64,000 nt of DNA from DATAZK01 sp965199805 (lineage in GTDB: Bacteria; Actinomycetota; Actinomycetes; Frankiales; Frankiaceae): contig CBDATO010000001.1 of assembly GCA_965199805.1 (NCBI GenBank), positions 1,054,001-1,118,000 of the forward strand, given 5' to 3'. This document shows, one piece after another, positions 9,116 to 17,360 of this stretch. Under the pieces are notes generated by a model. The model was not told the origin of the DNA, made no database searches, and saw only the letters and a program-made list of their open reading frames with translations. The first letter of the stretch is position 1. Each line of letters opens with the position of its first letter. Both the position numbers and the translations under genes were made by a program.

Positions 9116-9856
9116 ATGGCGTACAACCATGACATGACCTCGTCGGTAGAGAGCGCCGCCAACACGCAGGGCTGGACCCCTGCTAGTCGGTGGATCATCA
9201 GCCAGTCTTGGTGGATCGCCAGCGAGCTAATCCGACGTAACCCGGATCTGCGCCTCATTGAGACTCACCCAGGAGGCGGTCAATACGACTGCCTTAGCGT
9301 GCTTCACGGCGGCCGAGACCCCGTCACGAAGATCGACCTGAACAGAAACGGCTCTCTGCACGTCCCCGCCTCAGTTGGGTTCGCGCCCCTCGTGTGGCAA
9401 GAGACCATTGCCGAGGAGAATTCCCACGCAACGGTCAAAGCTCTTGAACGCGCCGCTGGGCTCAATCCCATGAATCCACCGCCACCCTCATCGCCGGCCG
9501 CGCTTAGCTACCGCGTGGTCGCCCGAGTCTTAGCCAGCCTCGTCAACGATCGTGACTCGTGGGACGTGCGATCCGAGCAGCTGGACTCGTCCTCGGGTTC
9601 GGGATCTCACGGCTACCTTGCCGGGTTCCCAAGCGCTTCGAAGTCGGCACGGGTGAGCCGTCAGGATGATCTCTTTGACCTGCCTGGGTACCGGTTCTGG
9701 GCTTTGCTGCGGGCCGACCTACCGGTGGCCATCCTCGACACCGATGGAGTGGTCCATCTGCCGACCAGAAGCCTGAGTCTGCCCAGGCTTTACCTGAGCA
9801 GCGGTCGTGTGCTGGGTCGCACGATCCATAAGGCGTTGGGGAGCATTCTCCCGTAG
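9116..9856 (+). CDS. Conserved hypothetical protein, possibly TY-Chap2-type peptide chaperone
   Basis: This is a 246-residue soluble protein with no signal peptide or membrane segment. The N-terminal part, with SWWIASELIRR followed by IETHPGGGQYDCL, resembles from memory the TY-Chap2 family. Those are putative peptide-binding chaperones of the YbjN/type III-chaperone fold, often found in conflict-type loci. A low-complexity stretch (NPPPPSSPAA) near residues 118-127 separates two parts. It lies 73 bp after the ParB-like gene on the same strand. An alternative start is the Met at residue 7. That it is a gene is likely; the family name is tentative. Confidence 0.55.
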   Translation: MAYNHDMTSSVESAANTQGWTPASRWIISQSWWIASELIRRNPDLRLIETHPGGGQYDCLSVLHGGRDPVTKIDLNRNGSLHVPASVGFAPLVWQETIAEENSHATVKALERAAGLNPMNPPPPSSPAALSYRVVARVLASLVNDRDSWDVRSEQLDSSSGSGSHGYLAGFPSASKSARVSRQDDLFDLPGYRFWALLRADLPVAILDTDGVVHLPTRSLSLPRLYLSSGRVLGRTIHKALGSILP

Positions 9857-10060
9857 CCGCCCGTGGCGGCCAGTGGGCCAGCTTAGGTGTCCGTCCTCCC
9901 GGCCCTCAGACAAGACTGGTCTGCACCCCGCCGATCAACGCGCCAGGAGCGATGCCTCACAGATTGCGAAGAGGAGTACATCGCGAACAGCGAGCGTTGC
10001 ATCTATGGGAGTACCTGTTACACCCCAGGTCAAAGAGTCGCGGCGTTTCGGAGGTTGTAG

Positions 10061-10750
10061 ATCAAGCTCGTTTCCTACATTCGAGTGTCCACGGATAAGC
10101 AGGCCGATGAAGGTCTCGGCCTGGACGTCCAGCGGCAGGCCATCAAGCGATGGGCTGTCAAGCACGAGCACAAGATCATCGAGACTCACGCCGACGAAGG
10201 TGTGTCCGGGGCGAAGGATCTCGACGAGCGACTCGGCCTCGCTGACGCCCTCGCTCTCTTGAAGTCCGGGAAGGCCGAAGGGCTTGTGGTGTACCGGCTG
10301 GACCGGCTGGCGCGTGATCTAGTCCTTCAGGAGCAGCTGCTGGCCGAGGTACATCGGGCCGGAGGCCGGGTCTTCAGCACCTCAGAGGCTGAGCAACACT
10401 ACCTCGTCGATGATCCGGACGACCCGTCACGCCGTCTCATCCGCCAGGTACTCGGCGCGGTCAGCGAGTATGAGCGCGAGATGATCTCGCTGAGGCTCCG
10501 CAGCGGGCGACGGCGAAAGGCTGAGCTGGGCGGCTACGCCTACGGCAGCCCCAGGTTCGGGTGCGCTGCTGTGGGTCGAGAGCTGGTGCCCGACGAGGAG
10601 GAACGGGAGACCCTGCGTCGGATGCAGCAGCTCCGGGCTGAAGGTGCGTCACTGCGTGCGATCGCGGCCACGTTGGACGGAGAAGGCCGACGCCCTCGAC
10701 GATCCGACCGGTGGCACCCCGCCACGGTCCGCAGAGCCCTTGAGCAGTAG
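10061..10750 (+). CDS. Serine recombinase (resolvase/invertase type) with a non-canonical ATC start
   Basis: This is a short serine recombinase of about 229 residues. The N-terminal catalytic domain begins KLVSYIRVSTDKQ, where the Ser of YIRVS is the nucleophile. The conserved LDVQRQ and VYRLDRLARD segments follow. A C-terminal helix-turn-helix lies at about 190-228 (EGASLRAIAATLDGEG). The first normal start codon, GTG at 10085, would leave only one residue before the catalytic Ser and delete the first beta strand. A perfect GGAGG (10050-10054) sits six bases before ATC at 10061, exactly where homologues begin with Met-Lys-Leu. A TAG at 10058 closes the frame upstream. Either ATC is used inefficiently as a start or the gene has lost its ATG. 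It is too short for a large serine integrase. Confidence 0.8.
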   Translation: MKLVSYIRVSTDKQADEGLGLDVQRQAIKRWAVKHEHKIIETHADEGVSGAKDLDERLGLADALALLKSGKAEGLVVYRLDRLARDLVLQEQLLAEVHRAGGRVFSTSEAEQHYLVDDPDDPSRRLIRQVLGAVSEYEREMISLRLRSGRRRKAELGGYAYGSPRFGCAAVGRELVPDEEERETLRRMQQLRAEGASLRAIAATLDGEGRRPRRSDRWHPATVRRALEQ

Positions 10751-10834
10751 TCGCGTTCGCGTAGCTGACCCACCTGAACCGCGTGTGCCTCGACTGAGAT
10801 CCGTCCGATGTCGACGCACATACGGAGACTGCGG

Positions 10835-11923
10835 TTAGCCGCAAGCAGGCGCAGTCGAGTTGTCGGACTGCGAGTAAACGATCTCATCAGGCAACCACCC
10901 GCTTATGGGTCCATCGATCTTGTCCCAAGAGGTGCTTGAGCCAGTGGAGCCGCCAAGGATGTCGGTCGGGCCGGGATATGTAGGCCCTGAGGCATAGCAG
11001 ACAAGATGAACCAGAGCTCCGACCGGAAGAGCTACACCCGTCAAGCCTCCAGGTGAGTCAGCAACGTGCAACGGTCCATGTCCGGCGAAAGTCGGGAACG
11101 GACCCAATGCTGGGTCCGGCAAAGACGGACCTGCCGTTGGCTGCTGCAACGTCCCAACGCATGCCTTGATTTGTTGGGTGTCAGTCTCAGAAAAGGCCGT
11201 CGCACTCACGTAGCCGCCCTTGACATAAATCCACAACCGACTCGGACTCCCGGTCGAGACGGTTGACGCCCTACCATAGATGGCGCAGACCGGCTGCACT
11301 TGTTCGTTGGCCTGCAAGACCCTGTTGGTGGGCAGGTAGATGGCGGACCCATCACTGGACTGTGCATCGCTCGGCCCAGCCCATATTTCTGCGGAAGCAA
11401 TCACGTTCGCCAATACAGCTTGCGGGCCGCTGACGCTTGGACTGGGCGCTTCCGTCGTGGGCTCGGATGTCGGGTAGGGCTGCGCTGGCTGGGAGGTCCG
11501 CGTCGGCGCAAGGGAGTCGTCGGCAACGCTTGGAGAGCCGGATGCATAGTTGCCAAGAGCCGGATCGGGATGAATCTCAACCGTTCCTGTTCTTTCGAGC
11601 GAGCACTCAGCTGCGGCGTCTGCACGGGCCAGCCCAGTGGTCCCCGCCCCTGGGCCGGAGTTCTGGGCGATGGCGGCGTAGTCGGCCTGATAGTGGGACT
11701 GAACGCAAGCGTCGTACTCACTCATGACACTTTGCTGACTGCTGCCTCCGCCCCTGAGAGCAAGGACGATCCCGACGACCGCGCCTAAAGCGACGATGCC
11801 CATGCTCAAGACCCAAGCGAGACGTCGCTTGTCGACGTGCTCTACGACGTCAGCCTCCGCATCATTCGGATCCTTAAAATGTGTCGTCAAAGTCGTCTCT
11901 GATGCTTGGTCGGCGACCCACAT
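10835..11923 (-). CDS. Single-pass membrane protein with two extracytoplasmic SH3-like repeats
   Basis: This 362-residue protein has a charged cytoplasmic N-terminus (about 1-34) and one hydrophobic helix (about 35-57, WVLSMGIVALGAVVGIVLAL). A Ser/Thr/Pro-rich spacer (about 135-170, TSEPTTEAPSPSVSGP) follows. The C-terminal two thirds hold two similar beta-rich units, each with a VC(A/Y)-type strand and a W-x-x-(V/I)-x-G-(Y/W) ending. That resembles bacterial SH3-like domains that bind cell-wall or protein ligands. Several Cys could form disulfides outside the cell. It lies 10 bp after the gene that ends at 11934, on the same strand. Function unknown. It may sense the envelope or interact with the surface during transfer; that is inference. 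Confidence 0.6.
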   Translation of the reverse strand: MWVADQASETTLTTHFKDPNDAEADVVEHVDKRRLAWVLSMGIVALGAVVGIVLALRGGGSSQQSVMSEYDACVQSHYQADYAAIAQNSGPGAGTTGLARADAAAECSLERTGTVEIHPDPALGNYASGSPSVADDSLAPTRTSQPAQPYPTSEPTTEAPSPSVSGPQAVLANVIASAEIWAGPSDAQSSDGSAIYLPTNRVLQANEQVQPVCAIYGRASTVSTGSPSRLWIYVKGGYVSATAFSETDTQQIKACVGTLQQPTAGPSLPDPALGPFPTFAGHGPLHVADSPGGLTGVALPVGALVHLVCYASGPTYPGPTDILGGSTGSSTSWDKIDGPISGWLPDEIVYSQSDNSTAPACG

Positions 11924-11933
11924 TCTGGACGGG

Positions 11934-12410
11934 TCACGGAGTCACCGGGTCACCTGTGTAGTACTCGCCCTCGATGTTGGCGGCAGGGAGCGCATCCGGC
12001 TCTCCCGAATTGGGTCCATTGTGACTTACTGGGCACTCCTTCTGGGAGTCCCAGCTGCGACGAGGACAGAAGCCTCGGTCGTGGGCGACCCACACAGCAA
12101 CGCCAGCCTGCTTGGTCTTCTCCTCATCGAGACCCTTCGGGTACATGCATCGGCTGTTATGCCGGTACCTGCACCAGTCTGTGCTGTTCAGGTGCTCGGG
12201 ATCAATCACCCTCGGTGAAGTGCGCACGTAACGGTTCCAAGCCAGCCCTCCGAGCACCCAGTCCAAAGGCTTAGGCACGACAAGCTCCCCGTCCGACAGG
12301 TTCGTCGGTCTGCCTGACAGTCGGCCTTCGATCATTGTCCAGGTGTCGACCATCGTCGTCCGGGCCTGCACACTGCACACGCTTCCTAACCATGCCCCAG
12401 TGTTACTCAT
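11934..12410 (-). CDS. Conserved hypothetical protein, Cys/Trp-rich
   Basis: This 158-residue frame has no signal peptide and no membrane segment. Its core holds WCRYRHNSRCMYP, followed by VAVWVAHDRGFCPR and a further Cys (KECPVS). The four Cys could bind metal or form disulfides. I recall similar anonymous actinobacterial proteins but no assigned role. It ends 10 bp before the start of the SH3-like membrane protein on the same strand, which suggests a two-gene unit. The start may be ATG at 12410 or the Met about 19 residues later. It is divergent from the XRE regulator. Confidence 0.5.
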   Translation of the reverse strand: MSNTGAWLGSVCSVQARTTMVDTWTMIEGRLSGRPTNLSDGELVVPKPLDWVLGGLAWNRYVRTSPRVIDPEHLNSTDWCRYRHNSRCMYPKGLDEEKTKQAGVAVWVAHDRGFCPRRSWDSQKECPVSHNGPNSGEPDALPAANIEGEYYTGDPVTP

Positions 12411-12452
12411 CGTCTACGGACTTGTGGCTGATCGCCCACAAGCGTCAGGACT

Positions 12453-12710
12453 GTGGTCCGTCCGGCGAAGGAGTTCGAGCAGCGGAGGCATCGTCGCGCC
12501 TTCGGTGACCGGATCCGACAACTTCGCGCCGACCGGCACTGGACACAGGAACGTCTCGCCGAGGCGTCTGGCCTAGACCGGAGCTACATCGCTGGCGTTG
12601 AGGCTGGACGCCGCAACATCAGCCTCGACGCCATCGTTGATCTCGCCGAAGGCCTAGACGTCCCACCAGCGCAACTATTCGCCTCCGAGGCCGACATGGA
12701 GCAGCAGTAG
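12453..12710 (+). CDS. XRE-family transcriptional regulator
   Basis: This 85-residue protein is almost entirely a Cro/CI-type helix-turn-helix: FGDRIRQLRADRHWTQERLA, then SGLDRSYIAGVEAGRRNISL, then a fourth helix with PPAQLF. It would bind operators as a dimer. It starts with GTG at 12453, 42 bp from the divergent Cys-rich gene, whose transcription it may control. The size fits stand-alone regulators of mobile elements and of restriction systems (C proteins), so control of the neighbouring defence genes is also possible. Confidence 0.85.
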   Translation: MVRPAKEFEQRRHRRAFGDRIRQLRADRHWTQERLAEASGLDRSYIAGVEAGRRNISLDAIVDLAEGLDVPPAQLFASEADMEQQ

Positions 12711-12725
12711 CGCCCGACGTCAGAC

Positions 12726-13391
12726 TCAACGGCCCCGCTGGTACTGCCAGACCGCGTGATCCAGGGTGCGGCTGTCGGTGCCCAGCTCCTCGGCTGACGC
12801 CGTGAGTAGGTCGGTCGCCTCAACGATCGAGACCGAGCTTGCTCCGGGACGACCGAGGGCGTTGGCGAGGAAGCGTCGAATCATCCGATCAGCCTTGATC
12901 CCTGGTCGTCTGGTGAGCATGAGGAAGTAGTGCCAGGAGATCAGCGACCGCTGCCCCGTCACGCCACCCCAGCGGCTGCTGAGCGCCTTCAGAGCCTCGG
13001 GGGATACGGGAAGGTCACTCACGTCGATGACGCCCGCCTCGACCAGCTGAGAGGCTTCCAGCCGGACCGCCTCAGCCTTGAGGATCCCACTCCGCGTCGA
13101 GGTCCGGTGGTGGTTGTTGATCAGCTCAGCGAAATGAGCACCTCCACCGGCGTCTTCGATGACCGCGAGTAGGTCCACCGAGGTGTCGGTGTCGGCGTCT
13201 GCACCAGACTCGGCACGGAGCGAGCGGTACCGGGTGAGCACCTTCTCGACGCTGGAGTACCGCACTCCCATCGAGAACACCGCGTCTAGGACGCAGAGCC
13301 CAAGCGCCGGATACCCAGCGGGCGTCTTCCAATCCGTCGATGGCGGTAGCCGATCATGGATCGCCGTGAGGACGCGGTCGACGTCATTCAC
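12726..13391 (-). CDS. Hypothetical protein, possibly HhH/DNA-glycosylase-like
   Basis: This 221-residue protein starts at GTG 13391 and is convergent with the XRE gene. It is predicted largely helical. The segment VLDAVFSMGVRYSSVEKVL near the N-terminus, and RRPGIKADRMIRRFLANAL near 165-185, have the spacing and PGIK-x-D-R-M-I-R-R-F pattern of a helix-hairpin-helix element as in endonuclease III-type glycosylases. I do not see an iron-sulfur Cys cluster or a clear catalytic Lys/Asp pair. A DNA-binding role is plausible; catalysis is unproven. It is divergent from the large ParB-like gene across 270 bp, where a shared promoter region could lie. Confidence 0.45.
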   Translation of the reverse strand: MNDVDRVLTAIHDRLPPSTDWKTPAGYPALGLCVLDAVFSMGVRYSSVEKVLTRYRSLRAESGADADTDTSVDLLAVIEDAGGGAHFAELINNHHRTSTRSGILKAEAVRLEASQLVEAGVIDVSDLPVSPEALKALSSRWGGVTGQRSLISWHYFLMLTRRPGIKADRMIRRFLANALGRPGASSVSIVEATDLLTASAEELGTDSRTLDHAVWQYQRGR

Positions 13392-13661
13392 GTCTTCGCC
13401 CGTCCCCTCTCATCGCCGACGACGCACGGTCACCCATCCGGCTCGACGTCGACGCACGCAGAGTACGGGCCTGCGGGACGCAATCGGCAGAGGTGAATCT
13501 TAAGCTAGGTGCCCTGGTGGACCGAACCGCACGCAAGTTGACGATCAGGCGCGCTGGACGGCGAACCGCAAGACAACTACCTCGTGGCTGAGCGTCCGAC
13601 CTGGAACAATCGACTCGGTTTGACAGAGGCAGCACCCCTATAGCCAGGCGGAGGCCAGTCC

Positions 13662-15176
13662 GTGGCATACGTTCAGTTCCCGATTGACGAAGTCTCGGTT
13701 GAAGACTTGGTCCTCGACGTCAGCAACTACCGATTTCCGGTCGATCAGCCGAGTGAGGGCGCGGCCATGAACTATCTCTTCGCTGCGGACGGCGTGATGG
13801 AGGTGGCTCGAATCATCCTGCGTGACGGGTACATCGATAACGAACTGCCGTTGGTCGTTGAGGAGACCAACGGCCTTGTCATCCTCGAAGGAAACCGCCG
13901 ACTGTCGGCCCTGAGGGCGTTACTTGACCCGTCACTTGTGCCCTCTTTCCAGACAGAACTAGAGCGTCTGTTACGCAGGTATGCCCCTGAGGTGGCCGAC
14001 CTGCCTAAAGTCATTCGGGTCATGCGCTTCCCGGATCGGGAGTCTGCTGCTCCCGTGCTGGCGCGTCTGCACATCGGTGAGTCCAAGAAGGCATGGAGCC
14101 TGGACGAGCAAGCCAAGTTTGTTCTCGCTCAACTCACCGATGGCGTAACAGTCGAGGCACTGAAGGAGCAGCTTCCTGCGATCAAGGATGTCGTTCGGCT
14201 GGTTCGAATGGGCCGAGTCCGCGAGATGCTCCGTGGAGTTCCGTTCTCGGACCGATCCCTCGCCGACTTTGCGACCGGCGATCAGCTGGCAATGTCGTCT
14301 TTCGAGTACGCATACCGGAACTCGGAGATCCAGAGAGTAATCGGTATTGCCTTCGACGACGCCGGGCAACTCGCCACCACCCCTTCAACGCCTGCTCATA
14401 TCGCAGCCCTGACTAGGCTGTTGCGCGGCTTCCAGGCTGGGGAGCTAAACACCCGTCGTGGACTGAGGCCAGGGACCGACGACTTTCGTCGCCTGTTGGC
14501 TGACATGCGCGGCGATTCCACAGGGGATGTTGCCGGTCCCCCGACCCAAGGTGGGGAAGAATCAGCTGATCTCGATCCGCCCTCTGAAGGTGGCGCGCAG
14601 GCCGAAGACGGCCCACACGATGTGGGCGGTGGTCAACGTGAGCCCTCCGCTGACACGGCCCTGGCCAGTGAGGACGCGTCCGGGTTGGGGGACGGCACGA
14701 AGCCGGGACGTGGGCCGAACAATCCCGCGACCAAGAAGTCGCTCGACCTGACCGGGATCGATGAGACTCAACTACCGGTTACTTTGAAACACCGCGTGCG
14801 CGAACTGCGTCGGATCGACGTGCTCCAGTTCCCAGCTGGCGCAGCGATGCTCATGCGGTCGGTCTTGGAGTCGGCGATCAAGGAGCACTATGCGATCAGG
14901 ACCGGCCCAAGCGTTGCTGGGACCCTCGGCTCCGTTATGACCCAGGTGACCGCTGACTACGGTCAGCACGGTCACCTGACTCACTCCATCTCGACCATTA
15001 ACAGGACTAAGCGGGGAGCCAGCACGACCCCTGGAACGGGAGAGTGGTTCAACTTGGTTGCCCACAGCGTAAACATCGACGTGAAGCAAGAGCAAGTCCA
15101 CGAGGCGTGGCGGGCGGTGTTTCCGTTGGTCAGGTTCCTGCTCCAGCATCCGTCACCAAACGGGTCAGACGCTTGA
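13662..15176 (+). CDS. Large ParB/Srx-domain protein paired with a Dam-type methylase
   Basis: This 504-residue protein starts at GTG 13662, preceded by GGAGG at 13650-13654. The N-terminal 120 residues match a ParB/sulfiredoxin domain: an ELPLVVEE strand, then VILEGNRRLSALRAL near residues 72-86, where EGNRR is the nucleotide-binding box. A helical middle part (about 140-270) may correspond to the ParB DNA-binding region. A long acidic and Gly-rich linker lies at about 285-365. The C-terminal 110 residues form a separate domain ending in a helix with FNLVAHSVN, which I do not recognise with confidence. It is not a chromosomal ParB: no parA is nearby and the C-terminus differs. Its 3' end overlaps that of the convergent adenine methylase by 47 bp, a linkage that suggests joint inheritance. 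Confidence 0.72.
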   Translation: MAYVQFPIDEVSVEDLVLDVSNYRFPVDQPSEGAAMNYLFAADGVMEVARIILRDGYIDNELPLVVEETNGLVILEGNRRLSALRALLDPSLVPSFQTELERLLRRYAPEVADLPKVIRVMRFPDRESAAPVLARLHIGESKKAWSLDEQAKFVLAQLTDGVTVEALKEQLPAIKDVVRLVRMGRVREMLRGVPFSDRSLADFATGDQLAMSSFEYAYRNSEIQRVIGIAFDDAGQLATTPSTPAHIAALTRLLRGFQAGELNTRRGLRPGTDDFRRLLADMRGDSTGDVAGPPTQGGEESADLDPPSEGGAQAEDGPHDVGGGQREPSADTALASEDASGLGDGTKPGRGPNNPATKKSLDLTGIDETQLPVTLKHRVRELRRIDVLQFPAGAAMLMRSVLESAIKEHYAIRTGPSVAGTLGSVMTQVTADYGQHGHLTHSISTINRTKRGASTTPGTGEWFNLVAHSVNIDVKQEQVHEAWRAVFPLVRFLLQHPSPNGSDA

Positions 15177-16038
15177 GTTGGGTGGCCACGCTTGGGGATG
15201 CGATCATGAGTTCGTCGGTTTTACCCGGATGCCTAGCCGAGTAGTTGAGTTCGTACCTTCGTTGGAAGTGCTCGCTATACAACTTCTCGATGAGTTCACT
15301 TATGTCGTACGTCATCAGCCAGTGAGTCCGGGTGATCGTTGTGACGACCTTTGCTAGAGCGATATGATCACGGTGTTCGAAAGCGTTCAGGTACAGCTGA
15401 GACCCAGCCTTTACGTAGGGTGGATCGATGTACATGAGAGTTTCAGGGTCGTCTGCGTACTTCATAATCACTGCCCGGCCGTCCGTGTTGTAGACGGTGA
15501 TTCGATCGGCGAGTCCGCCTATGGCACGGACACGCTCGATCAACGTGGCTCGGTTAAAGCGAGCGTCGATCTTGTAGCTTCCATTCTGCTGGAGGCCGCC
15601 GATGACCCCGCCGCGCAGCACACCTGAACGGTTAGTTCTGTTGAGATAGAAAAAAGCAAAGCCGAGTCTCAGCGGATCCGAGTCTTGACCCTCGCGGTAA
15701 ATGTCGCGTTGCCGCTGCCACTCCGGAACCGTGACGGGGGTGGTCTGTATGAGTCTCACCAGAGCGTCGTTCTCATGGACGATGCTGTGCCAGAAGGCGT
15801 GGACAGCTGGATCAAGATCATTGACCACCAACTCATCCACCAGGTCATGACGCAAGAGCGCTATCCCCGCGCCCGCACCCCCTGCGTATGGCTCGACATA
15901 ACGAGCCACCGCAGGTCGTAGCCCGCTGATGACGTCAGCAAAAAGGCCCGCGAGAGCTGCCTTACCTCCCGGATACCTAAGGGGAGACAGGGTTCCGAAG
16001 CGTCTTGATGCCGTGACTCGAACCCACTCCACTGGCAA
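15130..16038 (-). CDS. dam: D12-class DNA adenine N6-methyltransferase (Dam family)
   Basis: This protein of about 300 residues methylates adenine in DNA using S-adenosylmethionine. The family order is present: LRYPGGKA near residue 20, the SAM pocket VEPYAGGAGAG at 48-58, LNRTNRSG at 132-139 and the catalytic IDPPY motif at about 204-208. D12 enzymes often recognise GATC, but the target is not proven here. The frame can start at TTG 16038, or at GTG 16032, which has better spacing to a GAGGG box. No matching restriction nuclease lies beside it, so it is an orphan or works with the overlapping ParB-like gene. Two GATC sites one helical turn apart lie about 115 bp upstream. Confidence 0.88.
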   Translation of the reverse strand: MPVEWVRVTASRRFGTLSPLRYPGGKAALAGLFADVISGLRPAVARYVEPYAGGAGAGIALLRHDLVDELVVNDLDPAVHAFWHSIVHENDALVRLIQTTPVTVPEWQRQRDIYREGQDSDPLRLGFAFFYLNRTNRSGVLRGGVIGGLQQNGSYKIDARFNRATLIERVRAIGGLADRITVYNTDGRAVIMKYADDPETLMYIDPPYVKAGSQLYLNAFEHRDHIALAKVVTTITRTHWLMTYDISELIEKLYSEHFQRRYELNYSARHPGKTDELMIASPSVATQLKRLTRLVTDAGAGT

Positions 16039-16153
16039 CCCTCGTTCTGGTGGCGTTCAAGTCTCCTGAGCACGAGCAACAGAAGTATGCCCCAGCAGGA
16101 ACCTCCGACTGTCTCGTGGTCTGGCTCATGTGAGACTGACTCCCCCCGTGATC

Positions 16154-16180
16154 GCGTCAGATCAGCAGGTCATCTGACGC
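16154..16180. promoter_or_regulatory. Perfect 9-bp hairpin with GATC sites upstream of the adenine methylase
   Basis: GCGTCAGAT (16154-16162) pairs perfectly with ATCTGACGC (16172-16180) across a 9-nt loop. GATC occurs at 16150-16153 and 16160-16163, exactly 10 bp apart and flanking the left arm. It lies about 115 bp upstream of the methylase start. No T-run follows, so an operator is more likely than a terminator. Methylation-sensitive autoregulation is a hypothesis. Confidence 0.4.
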
Positions 16181-16434
16181 CCCTTCAGCGTTGGGTGCCA
16201 AGGGCGTCTTGTCGGCTGCGCCGCCCGTTGGTCCTAAGGCCCGATCGTGAGGTCCTGAGTTTCGTGAGGGCGCGTCTCACGTCGCCTCCCCCGAGGACGT
16301 GCTGCATCAGCTGGCACCACGGCATCTCCTCTGACCGCCTGTTGGCGTGCTTCAAAGGTAGCTCCGAAGCCCTATGCAAGCTGTCACAGCGTTGAGGACT
16401 GGTCGAGTTCGACCGACTACCGACAAGGCGGTCG

Positions 16435-16454
16435 TTGTCCGCATTTTGTCCGCA
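16435..16454. repeat. Short direct repeat TTGTCCGCA x2
   Basis: TTGTCCGCA occurs at 16435-16443 and again at 16446-16454, separated by two bases, 90 bp beyond the 3' end of rnpB at the island edge. It could be a recombinase arm site or part of an attachment site. No second copy at a left junction can be checked. Confidence 0.4.
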
Positions 16455-16544
16455 AGATGGTGCGAAACACTGGAGATCGGTGATGACCAGCGGTCACTGT
16501 TCTTGCAGCTCAGAGGGCATGCAGCCGGTAGCGGTGCAGGTAGG

Positions 16545-16980
<436 letters not shown>

Positions 16981-17015
16981 GACGATCACCGTACGTGCGG
17001 TCGTACGCTGCCGCC

Positions 17016-17360
17016 ATGACGACGCCGGACCAGCCTTCGTACGACCCGAATGCCACGTCGATGTCTCAACCGGTGGGCCAGGGCGGGTCGAACCAGCCGG
17101 CTCGTAAGGGGCCGGGGTGGGCGACGTACCTGGTGACGATTCTCGGGCTGCTGATCCTGATCGCGGCGATCGTCTTCGTGCTGCAGAACGACTACCCGCT
17201 GCGGGTCAAGTTCTTCAGTTACGACCACACGTACAACAAGAGCTCGATCGCCCTCGGCGCTGCGGCCATCGCCGGCTTCCTGGCCGGGCTCCTGCTCGGT
17301 CTGATCCCGTGGATGTCGGCGCGGCGCAAGCTGCACCACGTCCGCAAGAGCCTGCGCTAG
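17016..17360 (+). CDS. LapA/DUF1049-like small membrane protein
   Basis: This is a 114-residue protein. A polar N-terminus is followed by two membrane helices (about 36-58, YLVTILGLLILIAAIVFVLQ, and about 78-100) and a basic tail (SARRKLHHVRKSLR). The QN-x(6)-V-x-F-F motif after the first helix is typical of the LapA/DUF1049 family. The E. coli member helps control lipopolysaccharide assembly; the role in Gram-positives is unknown. The ATG lies 35 bp from the 5' end of rnpB, which is divergent, so the two promoters must be close or overlapping. The following permease starts at the next base after its stop. Confidence 0.8.
   Translation: MTTPDQPSYDPNATSMSQPVGQGGSNQPARKGPGWATYLVTILGLLILIAAIVFVLQNDYPLRVKFFSYDHTYNKSSIALGAAAIAGFLAGLLLGLIPWMSARRKLHHVRKSLR

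Larger units (their letters stand above)
16039..16544. other. Gene-free island edge between the adenine methylase and rnpB
   Basis: I see no credible gene in this 506-bp stretch. It must contain the right boundary of the island, the promoter of the methylase and the 3' flank of rnpB. A perfect hairpin (16154-16180) and a short direct repeat (16435-16454) are the only structures I can support. No integrase gene or tRNA is visible here. Confidence 0.5.

Noticed and set aside
10085..10750. Large serine integrase for the island
   Set aside because: The protein is only about 229 residues and lacks the long zinc-binding C-terminal domains of that class.
13662..15176. Chromosome-partition ParB
   Set aside because: No parA or parS-like repeats nearby, and the C-terminal half does not resemble ParB.
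16185..16379. 64-residue frame on the minus strand at the island edge
   Set aside because: Starts with TTG, no family resemblance and no well-spaced ribosome binding site. Likely non-coding.
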